From the NCBI GenBank assembly GCA_001971685.1, contig CP019326.1, positions 1,984,001-2,048,000 on the forward strand: a DNA stretch of 64,000 bases, written 5' to 3'. Within the stretch, counting starts at the first letter, position 1, and each line of letters starts with the position of its first letter. The notes beneath the pieces were generated by a model. The model was not told the origin of the DNA. It saw only the letters and a program-made list of their open reading frames with translations, and did no database searches. Shown piece after piece: positions 55,388 through 64,000 of this stretch. A program made the translations under genes and the position numbers. The stretch is from Halomonas sp. 1513 (GTDB lineage: Bacteria > Pseudomonadota > Gammaproteobacteria > Pseudomonadales > Halomonadaceae).

Positions 55388-55461
55388 GGCGTGCTCCTCA
55401 TGATGGGTAGGTGCAGCGTCAGTCTGGCATGCCGAAACCGGCAGGCGGTGGTAGCGGGCTA

Positions 55462-55818
55462 CTACGGGCGCTTCGAGGTCTGCCGCCGGGGAGCGACAAA
55501 CTCGGGACAGTCGGGATCGTCCTGGCAGAGCGCTTCGCTGGGGCCCCCGGGGACCGGGTCGATGCCGCCGGGATGACCGGGATGGCACTTGACGATGCGC
55601 TTTATCCCCAGCCAGCCGCCCTTGGCCGGGCCATGCACCTTGACCGCCTCGAGGGTGTAGTGCGAACAGCTCGGCCAGAACCGGCAGCGCGGGCCGAGGA
55701 GGGGACTGATCACCCACTGGTAGAGCTTGATCACCACCACCAGCAGCCCGCCCAGCACCGACCCCAAGCCGATCAGGATGCGTTTCGCGACACCGTTCAG
55801 CAGGGACAAGCCGGCCAT
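55462..55818 (-). CDS. yidD: YidD family membrane protein insertion efficiency factor
   Basis: A 118-aa protein of the YidD family, thought to help insertion of inner-membrane proteins together with YidC. An N-terminal amphipathic or hydrophobic region (about 5-30) precedes the family core [58 protein letters not shown], including three conserved cysteines. The tail of 35 residues is longer than usual. YidD is normally encoded between rnpA and yidC. Here it follows hisI with only two bases between, in the zur operon. It may be a second copy. That needs the whole genome to decide. Confidence 0.88.
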   Translation of the reverse strand: MAGLSLLNGVAKRILIGLGSVLGGLLVVVIKLYQWVISPLLGPRCRFWPSCSHYTLEAVKVHGPAKGGWLGIKRIVKCHPGHPGGIDPVPGGPSEALCQDDPDCPEFVAPRRQTSKRP

Positions 55819-55820
55819 GG

Positions 55821-56261
55821 TCAGCGCTTGGCGTAGAGGGTGTCGGGGTCGATCAGCGGGGCGCTGGTGATACGCGCCTGCTCGGCGTCGACGGTCACGT
55901 AAAAGCAGCTGCGGCGTCCGGTGTGACAGGCCGGGCCGGTCTGCTCGACCTGCAGCAGCAGGGTATCGCCGTCGCAGTCCAACGCCGCGCTTATCAGATG
56001 CTGCTGCTGGCCGGACGACTCGCCCTTGCGCCACAGCTTGCCGCGCGAGCGCGACCAGTAGCAGACACGCTGCGTGGTGAGCGTCTCGCGCAGCGCGGTT
56101 TCGTTCATCCACGCCATCATCAGCACTTCGCCGCTGTCGTGCTGCTGCGCGATGGCGGGCACCAGACCATCTGGGTTCCACTCGATCGCCGCCAGCAGGT
56201 CATCGAGCCCGACGCTATCGCCGACCTCAGCGCGTTCTAGCCGCTTGAACAGTTGGCTCAT
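55821..56261 (-). CDS. hisI: HisI, phosphoribosyl-AMP cyclohydrolase
   Basis: Zinc enzyme (146 aa) of histidine synthesis that opens the purine ring of phosphoribosyl-AMP. The metal-binding residues are intact: [27 protein letters not shown] contains the magnesium-binding aspartates and three zinc cysteines. Other motifs are [16 protein letters not shown] and [19 protein letters not shown]. It stands apart from other his genes and overlaps the stop of zur by four bases (ATGA), so I take the start at 56261. HisI copies linked to zur are known as replacement enzymes used under zinc limitation. This may be one. Confidence 0.92.
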   Translation of the reverse strand: MSQLFKRLERAEVGDSVGLDDLLAAIEWNPDGLVPAIAQQHDSGEVLMMAWMNETALRETLTTQRVCYWSRSRGKLWRKGESSGQQQHLISAALDCDGDTLLLQVEQTGPACHTGRRSCFYVTVDAEQARITSAPLIDPDTLYAKR

Positions 56262-56695
56262 GTCGCACACCCCTCACAGGTGCCCAGCAGCTCGATGGTC
56301 TGACGCTCGACGTGAAACCCCAAGCTGCGCGCACGGCTGGCCAACTGCGCATTGACGTCGTCGAGATGCAGCTCCTCGACGCGGCCGCAGAGGCGGCAGA
56401 TAAGCAGCTGAAAGCCGTGAGCGTGCTCCGGACAGGGGCAGGCCACATAGGCGTTGAGCGACTCGATACGGTGAACCAGTCCCTGCTCGATGAGGAAGTC
56501 CAGTGCGCGATATACCGTCGGCGGTCGCGCTGAGGCGTGCTCGACGGCCAGCTTGTCGAGCAGGTCATAGGCCTTGAGCCCACCGTCGGCGCTGGCGATC
56601 ATCTCGAGCACACGACGGCGGATCGGCGTGAAACGCACACCGCGCTGCTGGCACTGGTGTTCCGCCTGATGAATCAGTGAGTTGGCATCGGACAT
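56258..56695 (-). CDS. zur: Zur, Fur-family zinc uptake regulator
   Basis: A 145-aa metal-dependent repressor. The N-terminal winged helix (RFTPIRRRVLEMIASADGGLKAYDLLDKLAVEHASARPPTVYRALDFLIEQGLVHRIESLNAYVAC) matches Zur more than Fur. The structural zinc site is formed by C100/C103 (CRLC) and C140/C143 (CEGC), as in E. coli Zur. The start at 56695 (MSDANSLIHQ) is where homology begins. It is the first gene of an operon with hisI and yidD. I could not identify a clear Zur box in the 58-base gap upstream, only a TAGAAT -10-like element. Confidence 0.92.
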   Translation of the reverse strand: MSDANSLIHQAEHQCQQRGVRFTPIRRRVLEMIASADGGLKAYDLLDKLAVEHASARPPTVYRALDFLIEQGLVHRIESLNAYVACPCPEHAHGFQLLICRLCGRVEELHLDDVNAQLASRARSLGFHVERQTIELLGTCEGCAT

Positions 56696-56753
56696 GATGG
56701 GCCTGAAGCTGAATGGGAAATCTATTCTACGTGCCCAGCCCGCCGCTAGCCAC

Positions 56754-57734
56754 TCAGGCCGGGCAGGGCAGGGAGTCGGCTGCCTGCAGCTCACCGCGAC
56801 GCGCAAAGTGACGCTGGGCGAAGGCGACGCGCTCGGCAATGCCGACACCCGACGGCTGTCGCTCGATCAGGTCCAGACGCGGCCGTAGCCCTTCACCGTT
56901 GGCCATCTGAATGGCCAGCCCGGGGCGGGCGTTGAGCTCGAGCAGCATGGGGCCCCGGTCGCGATCCAGCACCATGTCGGTGCCGAGATAGCCGAGCCCG
57001 GTCATTTCAAAGCAGCCGGCGGCGAGCTCGAGCAGCGTCTGCCAGCCGGGGATCTTGAGGCTCGCCAACTCGTGTCCGGTATCCGGGTGGTCGATGCGCG
57101 GTCGGTCGAACTGCACGCCACGCAGCGCGCAGCCGCTGGCGATGTCGAGACCCACGCCGACTGCGCCCTGGTGAAGGTTGGCCTTGCCGTCGGAGGCCGC
57201 CGTGGAGAGCCGCATCATGGCCATCACCGGATAGCCCTGAAAGATGATCACGCGGATATCCGGCACGCCTTCGTAGGTGTACTCGGAGAGGCTGTCATCG
57301 AAGTTGATCAACGCCTCGACCACCGCCACGTCCGGCGAGCCGCCCAGCGAGTAGAGGCCGGAGAGTATGTTGGAGACATGACGTTCGAGAGCGCCGCGCC
57401 CCAGGCTTGCGCCGCTGGGCTTGAGGTAGCTGTCGCCCTGGACATGCTCGATGACCAGGATGCCCTTGCCGCCGCTGCCCTTGGCCGGCTTGATCACGAA
57501 GCCCGGGTGCGCCGCGACCATTGCCGCCACGCCTTTGACTTCAAACTGGCTCTTGATGGTACCGATCAGCGCCGGCGTGGTGATGCCGTACTCCTTGGCC
57601 AGCAGCTTGGTCTGGAGCTTGTCATCCACCAGCGGGTAGAGGCGGCGGTCGTTGTAACGGCCAATATAGCGGATATTGCGCCGGTTCATGCCAACGATGC
57701 CCTTGCTCTTGAGCCGCCCGGGTGTGGTCCACAT
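56754..57734 (-). CDS. RimK-like ATP-grasp ligase (alpha-L-glutamate ligase-like)
   Basis: A 326-aa cytoplasmic ATP-grasp enzyme of the family annotated as alpha-L-glutamate ligase-like. The ATP-binding loop is KPAKGSGGKGI at 82-92, and the metal-binding end of the fold is LGTDMVLDRDRGPMLLELNARPGLAIQ near 270-296. Such enzymes form amide bonds between an amino acid and a carboxylate, and both partners are unknown here. GGAGG stands nine bases before the ATG. The gene begins four bases after the stop of the dead-transglutaminase membrane protein and forms one operon with it and the retropepsin-like lipoprotein. Synthesis of a peptide or modified compound is the likely output. Confidence 0.9.
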   Translation of the reverse strand: MWTTPGRLKSKGIVGMNRRNIRYIGRYNDRRLYPLVDDKLQTKLLAKEYGITTPALIGTIKSQFEVKGVAAMVAAHPGFVIKPAKGSGGKGILVIEHVQGDSYLKPSGASLGRGALERHVSNILSGLYSLGGSPDVAVVEALINFDDSLSEYTYEGVPDIRVIIFQGYPVMAMMRLSTAASDGKANLHQGAVGVGLDIASGCALRGVQFDRPRIDHPDTGHELASLKIPGWQTLLELAAGCFEMTGLGYLGTDMVLDRDRGPMLLELNARPGLAIQMANGEGLRPRLDLIERQPSGVGIAERVAFAQRHFARRGELQAADSLPCPA

Positions 57735-57738
57735 ACCC

Positions 57739-59244
57739 TCAATCCTCCGTGACTGGCTTGAAACGGCGTAGTTCCAGCAGCCGGTAGCCGGTGTAGTTGC
57801 CCAGCAGCAGGATCAACGACATCAGGATCATCTGCACGCCCAGGAAGTTGAAGGTGATGTGCCTCACCCAGGGGTTGTTCATGGCCAGGTAGGCGATGAC
57901 CGCTGTCAGCAGGCTGCCGCCGCCCTGAATCAGCACTTCCTTGGGACCTTCCTCCTCCCACAGGATCGACATCCGCTCGATGGTCCAGGACAGAATGATC
58001 ATTGGGAAGAAGGTGATCGTCAGCCCCGCGTTGAGGCCAAAGCGATAGGAGAGTACCGAGAAGATCGAGATGATGGCGATGACCGTGATGATCACCGCCG
58101 ACACTCGCGCCACCAGCAGTAGATTGAGATGCGACAGGTAGCTGCGGATCACCAGGCCGACCGCCACGATCAGCAGGAAGCCGATCAGGCCGGTCATCAG
58201 CGTGGTCTGGATGAAGGCGAGGGCAATCAGCACCGGCATGAAGGTGCCGGAGGTCTTGATGCCGATCAACACGCGTAGCAGCACCACCACCAGCGCCCCG
58301 ATGGGGATCAGCAGGATGGTCTGAAACAGCGCCTGCTCTTCGAGAGGCAAGCTGTGAATCGAGAAGTTGATCAGGGTGTCGTTGGACAGCTGGTTGCGCA
58401 CCGCCGCCGCGGCAGGCTGGTTGTGCTGGATCATCGAGAAGCTGATGCGCGAGTTGCTGCCGCCCTGGACCTCGAGCACCGCCTGATCGCTGTCCTCCCA
58501 CATCAGCAGGTTGTCGGGGCGTCCCTGTTCACCGGTGACCGGGTTGAACAGAGACCAGCGATCCTCATCGAAGACCTGCACCCAGGTCGAGAGACTCTGG
58601 CGGCGACGACCATCCTCGAGCATCAGGCCGCTGACCGCGCGGGCATGCACGCCGGCCTCGTTCAGCAGGCGAACCAGCAGCGGTGCCCGATCGAACTGAT
58701 TGAGCAGTAGCCGAGCATTCTCGCCCTGGCGATCGTCGTTGAAGTCGCGAATCAGCTCGCGGGCAAAGGTGAAGGGGGTGGCGGAGCGCTGCCAGGCGCG
58801 CTCGATGACCTGATTGGCTGCGGTGTCGTAGGGGCGCTCCCAGACCACGTCGTCCTGCAGCTCGGGACGCCGCGACTGAGGCGGACGGGCATCAGGGGCG
58901 ACCAGCAGCTGTACCGAGTAGTAGAGCTGCTGATTACCGACGGCGTCGCGGATCGACCACTGGGCCCGGCGGCCGCGCTCATCCTCCAGGAACGAGAGCC
59001 CGTAGCCCGGCGAGGCGGTGTTTTCGGTCAATACGCGATAGCCTTGCTGGTGGGAGGGCAGCGCCATGTCGACCATGGCCGGCCCGCCCCGGGCGGTAAA
59101 ATTGACCTGCGCTTCGATTTCCCAGACCTGGCGCTGCTCGCCGGGTGTCCAGGGGACCTCGAATTGGATATGCCGATGCACACTGAGGGCGATGCCGGCG
59201 ATCATCAGAGCGCCGACGATGAGATAGAAGGGCAGACGTGACAT
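57739..59244 (-). CDS. Inactive transglutaminase fused to a multi-pass membrane domain
   Basis: A 501-aa inner-membrane protein. An N-terminal anchor (about 5-22) is followed by a periplasmic part. Residues about 140-260 resemble a transglutaminase core (LLNEAGVHARAVSGLMLEDG, STWVQVFDEDRWSLFNPVTGE). The catalytic cysteine is missing (I see no cysteine in the whole protein), the histidine position is S or T, and the aspartate is N234, so it cannot act as a protease or transglutaminase. From about 305 to 485 it has seven or so membrane segments. The family occurs in operons with an ATP-grasp ligase and a retropepsin-like protein, as here. It may bind peptides or sense envelope state. Confidence 0.9.
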   Translation of the reverse strand: MSRLPFYLIVGALMIAGIALSVHRHIQFEVPWTPGEQRQVWEIEAQVNFTARGGPAMVDMALPSHQQGYRVLTENTASPGYGLSFLEDERGRRAQWSIRDAVGNQQLYYSVQLLVAPDARPPQSRRPELQDDVVWERPYDTAANQVIERAWQRSATPFTFARELIRDFNDDRQGENARLLLNQFDRAPLLVRLLNEAGVHARAVSGLMLEDGRRRQSLSTWVQVFDEDRWSLFNPVTGEQGRPDNLLMWEDSDQAVLEVQGGSNSRISFSMIQHNQPAAAAVRNQLSNDTLINFSIHSLPLEEQALFQTILLIPIGALVVVLLRVLIGIKTSGTFMPVLIALAFIQTTLMTGLIGFLLIVAVGLVIRSYLSHLNLLLVARVSAVIITVIAIISIFSVLSYRFGLNAGLTITFFPMIILSWTIERMSILWEEEGPKEVLIQGGGSLLTAVIAYLAMNNPWVRHITFNFLGVQMILMSLILLLGNYTGYRLLELRRFKPVTED

Positions 59245-59297
59245 GGAAATTCCTTGTGCGACGAAGGGGCCTGTGCGGCCCGGTCAGCGGCAGCGCG

Positions 59298-60170
59298 TCA
59301 GGATTCGCTACCGTTGGCTTCGCTTTCATCGTCATCCGTGGCTTCATCCTCGCCGGCTTCGTCCGCAGGACGGCCGCCCGGAAACTCGGGGCGCGGGTGA
59401 AGATAGGTCTCGGCGACATCGATGATGGCAATATCCATCATGAAACGCCGCCCCAGTAGTACAGGATAGTTGAGGTGGCTGCGGTCATTCAGCGTGAACT
59501 CGACCTGTTCGCGAATCGGCCCCAGGGTCATCAGCATCCTGACCACCGGGCGTGACTCTTCGCCAGCCGCTTGCAGGATACGTACGCGGCGCACCACGGG
59601 GGCCTCGATCCACTCGTCGCGAACCGGCTCGACCACCACGGCGTCATCGTTCAATGCCAGCTTGAAGCGCACCCAGGTGTCGCCGTCGCGTTCGAAGCGA
59701 GTGATATCGGTGGCCGACAGCGACGAGGTGTTGGCGCCGGAGTCGACCCGCGCCTTGAGATAGGTGCCGACATCCGGCAAGCCGATCCACTCGCTGCGCC
59801 CGAGGATCTCCTTGTTATCGAGCGGGCTATCGGCATCCTCTTCGCACTGGGCGGGGATAATCACCGGATCATCGGAGAGTAGCTCGATATCGTCCTGCAG
59901 TTGACGCACCAGGCTGCCCACTTCACGCACATCGGCTGTCAGCCGACGGGTATCATCGCTGTGCTGCGTCAGCCGCTGTTCATGCACATCGCAGCGTTCA
60001 GCCAGTCGCTGCTCGAGCTGCGCCACCCGCGACTCGAACTGCATCTCGGTGAGCAGGGGTTCCGGGGTAGGCTCGGGCTCGGTTTGCAACAGGGCACAGC
60101 CACCCAGCAGGAGTGGCAAGGCCAGGGCGGTGGCAGGAAGTGCGCCTCGAAACCGCATCACAATCGACAT
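59298..60170 (-). CDS. Retropepsin-like lipoprotein (Zn_protease / RimB-like family)
   Basis: A 290-aa lipoprotein. The signal peptide ends in LLGGC with C25 as the lipidated residue. Residues 40-105 are a helical, possibly coiled-coil, linker. The catalytic-type domain (about 120-265) has the aspartyl-protease motif ARVDSGANTSS (D143) and LNYPVLLGRRFMMD. The C-terminal tail is acidic. The family was once named ATP-dependent zinc protease, but the DSGA motif fits a retropepsin fold. The start at 60170 is chosen for the signal peptide. The ATG at 60158 is an alternative, and neither has a strong ribosome site. It is the first gene of a three-gene operon. A perfect 16-base palindrome lies about 105 bases upstream. 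Confidence 0.88.
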   Translation of the reverse strand: MSIVMRFRGALPATALALPLLLGGCALLQTEPEPTPEPLLTEMQFESRVAQLEQRLAERCDVHEQRLTQHSDDTRRLTADVREVGSLVRQLQDDIELLSDDPVIIPAQCEEDADSPLDNKEILGRSEWIGLPDVGTYLKARVDSGANTSSLSATDITRFERDGDTWVRFKLALNDDAVVVEPVRDEWIEAPVVRRVRILQAAGEESRPVVRMLMTLGPIREQVEFTLNDRSHLNYPVLLGRRFMMDIAIIDVAETYLHPRPEFPGGRPADEAGEDEATDDDESEANGSES

Positions 60171-60274
60171 GGGATAGGGAGAATCCTTGAAACTGGTCCG
60201 CTGATGATAAGGAGTGTGATGGAGGGCTGTCCAATGGCTTTCCCGACACTGGCCGGGACAGTCACTCAATTTAA

Positions 60275-60290
60275 CATAATATATATTATG
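60275..60290. promoter_or_regulatory. Perfect 16-base palindrome in a divergent promoter
   Basis: CATAATATATATTATG is a perfect palindrome in the 207-base gap between the retropepsin-lipoprotein operon (minus) and the DUF3833 gene (plus). It is the most AT-rich stretch of the area. A site for a dimeric regulator shared by both directions is the natural reading. Confidence 0.5.
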
Positions 60291-60377
60291 CGAAGCCAAG
60301 TATTGCTACATGATATGGCGAACCCTGTAGCCAGCTGAGGGTCATAGCGCTACAAACATCATGCAAGGGATCAGTCA

Positions 60378-60926
60378 ATGTACAAGAAGCCCCCGCTATT
60401 CCATCGCCATTGGCTGGTGCTGTGGCTAACTCTGCTGCTGGCCGGCTGCGCCGGTGTCGATGTGGAAGACTATGCGGGAAGCGAGCCACGCCTGGACATC
60501 GCCGAGTACTTTACCGGCGAGACCCGCGCCTGGGGCATGGTCCAGGATTTCCGCGGTGAGGTGCAGCGTCGCTTCACGGTGGATATCGATGGCAGCTACG
60601 ACGGCCAGACCCTGGTGCTCGACGAGCACTTCGTGTTTGACGATGGCGAAACCGACCGCCGCGTCTGGACCTTCGAGCGCATCGATGACAACCGCTGGCG
60701 CGGTAGCGCCAATGACGTCGAGGGCTCGGTCGATGCCGAACATCACGGCCACGTCTTCAATATGCGCTATCCGCTGGCGGTCGAGGTCGTCGGTCGCGAG
60801 ATTACCTTCCAGATGGATGACTGGATGTACCTGCAGCCGGATGGCCGCCTTATCAACCGTACCGCGATGCGCAAGTTCGGCATCACCCTCGGCGAGATCA
60901 CCATCGTCTTCGATCAGCGTCCCTGA
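60378..60926 (+). CDS. DUF3833 family lipoprotein
   Basis: A 182-aa lipoprotein of the DUF3833 family, function unknown. The signal peptide ends in LLLAGC, with the lipidated cysteine near residue 24. The rest is predicted beta-rich: YFTGETRAWGMVQDFRGEVQRRFTVDIDGSYDG, then FDDGETDRRVWTFERIDDNRWRGSANDVEG, and a final MDDWMYLQPDGRLINRTAMRKFGITLGEITIVF. The pattern suggests a lipocalin-like barrel. The gene is divergent from the retropepsin-lipoprotein operon, with which it may share regulation, and converges on ectC with a hairpin between. Confidence 0.85.
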   Translation: MYKKPPLFHRHWLVLWLTLLLAGCAGVDVEDYAGSEPRLDIAEYFTGETRAWGMVQDFRGEVQRRFTVDIDGSYDGQTLVLDEHFVFDDGETDRRVWTFERIDDNRWRGSANDVEGSVDAEHHGHVFNMRYPLAVEVVGREITFQMDDWMYLQPDGRLINRTAMRKFGITLGEITIVFDQRP

Positions 60927-60943
60927 TCGAGTCGCCCAGACGC

Positions 60944-60980
60944 CGACGCCCCGGCAGGTAATTAGCCTGCCGAGGCGTCG
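60944..60980. terminator. Hairpin between the convergent DUF3833 and ectC genes
   Basis: CGACGCC-C-CGGCAGG pairs with CCTGCCG-A-GGCGTCG around a 7-base loop, a 14-bp stem with one internal mismatch. It lies between two convergent genes. No T tract follows, so it may act with Rho or protect the 3' ends of both messages. Confidence 0.65.
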
Positions 60981-61005
60981 AAATGGCTGTTTGCGTCAGT
61001 CGAGC

Positions 61006-61398
61006 TCAGTCCTCGGCCGGCGCGTAGGAGCCATCCTCGCGATGCACTTCGGTGCCGGTAATCGGCGGCGTGAACACGCAGGCCAGGTGCATGGTCTTGC
61101 TGGCACGCAGCAGATGCTCGTCGTGTTGATCGAGAATGTAGATGTCACCCGGCTTGATCGGCCAGATCTTGCCATCGGCCAAGGTCTCGACTTCGCCTTC
61201 GCCTTCCATGCAGAACACCGCTTCATAGTGGTGTTTGTAATGGATGTGGGTCTCGGTGCCTTCGTAGATACGCGTGATATGGAAGGAGAAGCCTCCGTTA
61301 TCGCTGGCCAGCAGCAGCCGCGTGCTGTCCCAGTTGCCGTTCTCGGCCTTGACCAGACGCTCTGACTGGCGCGCTTCTTCGAGGTTACGAACGATCAT
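61006..61398 (-). CDS. ectC: EctC, L-ectoine synthase
   Basis: A cupin enzyme of 130 aa that closes N-acetyl-diaminobutyrate to ectoine, the main compatible solute. The start at 61398 ([11 protein letters not shown]) has GGAG eight bases before it and gives the normal family length. Visible cupin parts are [25 protein letters not shown] and [29 protein letters not shown]. It is last in the ect operon, but 168 bases separate it from ectB. The gap has a hairpin that could reduce read-through, so a promoter of its own is possible. I found no convincing sigma-54 site there. Confidence 0.96.
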   Translation of the reverse strand: MIVRNLEEARQSERLVKAENGNWDSTRLLLASDNGGFSFHITRIYEGTETHIHYKHHYEAVFCMEGEGEVETLADGKIWPIKPGDIYILDQHDEHLLRASKTMHLACVFTPPITGTEVHREDGSYAPAED

Positions 61399-61460
61399 GT
61401 GTGTGATCTCCTGAATGCGGTGAATCGCGGGTGCCGTGACGACAGGCGCGTAACGTAACA

Positions 61461-61482
61461 ACGGCCCACCGCAGCGGGCCGT
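61461..61482 (-). promoter_or_regulatory. Hairpin in the ectB-ectC gap
   Basis: ACGGCCC and GGGCCGT form a 7-bp stem with an 8-base loop, followed on the minus strand by TGTTAC. It lies between ectB and ectC, 63 bases before the ectC start. It may act as a weak terminator or attenuator, or as an mRNA-processing structure. Confidence 0.45.
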
Positions 61483-61566
61483 GTATGTTCAGGGTACCAG
61501 GCATGCCCGTGCCCTGCTCTTCTACTGCCAAGCTCTGCTATCGAACCCTGCTTGGAGCATAGCGCG

Positions 61567-63512
<1,946 letters not shown>

Positions 63513-63520
63513 CATTATAC

Positions 63521-63535
63521 TTCGCAGTTGGCGAA
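63521..63535. promoter_or_regulatory. Inverted repeat immediately upstream of ectA
   Basis: TTCGC-AGTTG-GCGAA is a perfect 5-5-5 inverted repeat starting nine bases before the ectA start codon. A TATAAT-like sequence (minus strand, 63519-63514) overlaps the double ATG, which is too close to serve this start as a usual -10. The repeat could hide the weak ribosome site in a stem or bind a regulator. Confidence 0.4.
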
Positions 63536-63710
63536 TTTGCGTCACATGATAACAAGCACTTATACATAAATCAAAGAGCCCCTTATCATGTGGCGCGTAA
63601 TCCATAACCCTGAATTATGTTCGCGCCCCGGCGCAACCGCCTCGGCCCGGGCCACTCGCTCAGTTTAGCCCAGATCGGGCGCGGTAGTGGATCGCGGTGT
63701 GCCCAGACGA

Positions 63711-63739
63711 CAAGAGGCCGCCCCGAAGGCGGCCTCTTG
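63711..63739 (-). terminator. Hairpin after glutathione reductase gene
   Basis: CAAGAGGCCGCC and GGCGGCCTCTTG form a 12-bp perfect stem with a 5-base loop, 28 bases beyond the stop of gor on the minus strand. The T tract is nearly absent on the minus strand (TCTTGTCG), but the position and strength fit a transcript end. Confidence 0.75.
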
Positions 63740-63767
63740 CGTAGTGACGCGGTGGTACGGCGCCGCG

Positions 63768-64000
63768 TCAGCGCCGCGTCACGCTGCGCATGGTGACGAA
63801 CTCCTCGGCGCCGGTGGGATGGATGCCCACGGTGGCGTCGAAATCCGCCTTGCTGAGGCCGGCACGCACCGCGATGGCGATGCCCTGAATGACCTCGCCG
63901 GCCTCCTCGCCGACCATGTGCGCTCCCACGACCTTGTCACTGCTGTCGTCGACGATCAGCTTCATCAGGCAGCGCTCGTCGCTGCCCGACAGCGTGTGCT
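63768..64000 (-). CDS. gor: Glutathione reductase, C-terminal part (cut by window edge)
   Basis: The last 77 or so residues of a flavoprotein disulfide reductase. The segment contains [50 protein letters not shown], which is the dimerisation domain of glutathione reductase with the active-site HPTGAEE histidine and glutamate. The frame stays open to the window edge, so the gene starts outside. The enzyme reduces oxidised glutathione with NADPH. No link to the ect operon is apparent other than position. Confidence 0.9.
   Translation of the reverse strand, partial: HTLSGSDERCLMKLIVDDSSDKVVGAHMVGEEAGEVIQGIAIAVRAGLSKADFDATVGIHPTGAEEFVTMRSVTRR

Noticed and set aside
61399..61566. Sigma-54 promoter for ectC
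   Set aside because: GGCAC...GC and TGGCAG-like strings exist on the minus strand, but the GG to GC spacing is wrong in each case.

Overview
The window looks like chromosome of a moderately halophilic gammaproteobacterium of the Halomonas group. It is GC-rich, carries a complete ectoine operon (ectA, ectB, ectC) whose EctA closely resembles the Halomonas elongata protein as I remember it, and mixes enterobacterial-type genes (cydDC, tusDCB-tusE, hrpB) with pseudomonad-type clusters (guaD-xdhCBA, a DUF3305/DUF3306 formate dehydrogenase locus). It is almost fully coding. I see no rRNA, tRNA, CRISPR array or complete insertion sequence.

Left part (1-14200): cydDC is followed by a purine salvage and catabolism block. 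This holds an adenine deaminase, then on the minus strand an operon xdhA-xdhB-xdhC-guaD that ends in a strong intrinsic terminator. A RutR-like TetR regulator is divergent from xdhA, with a near-perfect RutR-type operator in the xdhA promoter region, and a GntR/FCD regulator with its own palindrome follows. An unknown membrane-anchored protein and a GNAT acetyltransferase sit between the deaminase and guaD.

14200-31900: hrpB, a Bax-inhibitor-like membrane protein, the Tus sulfur relay (tusD, tusC, tusB, tusE) and acpH run on the plus strand. Then come molybdenum cofactor genes (moaB, moeA) and a large minus-strand formate dehydrogenase locus: DUF3305, DUF3306, a multi-cluster ferredoxin-like protein, a TorD-type chaperone, a small TAT peptide and the three structural subunits, closed by a terminator. 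fdhD is divergent, followed by an XRE-cupin regulator. Molybdenum cofactor supply here serves both formate dehydrogenase and xanthine dehydrogenase.

31900-50600: a histone-deacetylase-family protein is divergent from a Pat-type protein lysine acetyltransferase. Then come pdxH, a wrbA/arsC/DUF2069 operon, an Smr protein, cysI with DUF934, and a three-gene run of a MATE transporter, a LuxP-like periplasmic binding protein and a GGDEF/EAL membrane protein. metH and nfuA are divergent across a conspicuous inverted repeat that resembles an IscR site.

50600-56700: the most accessory-looking part. It holds a KfrA-like coiled-coil DNA-binding protein, a tyrosine recombinase preceded by 13 tandem copies of a 7-base unit, a sufE gene, a Fic protein with an AT-rich palindromic promoter region, a broken DJ-1/PfpI gene, and a zur-hisI-yidD operon.

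56700-64000: a three-gene operon encodes a RimK-like ATP-grasp ligase, a catalytically dead transglutaminase fused to a multi-pass membrane domain, and a retropepsin-like lipoprotein. It is the best candidate here for an under-described system. It is followed by a DUF3833 lipoprotein, ectCBA, and the 3' end of a glutathione reductase gene cut by the window edge.
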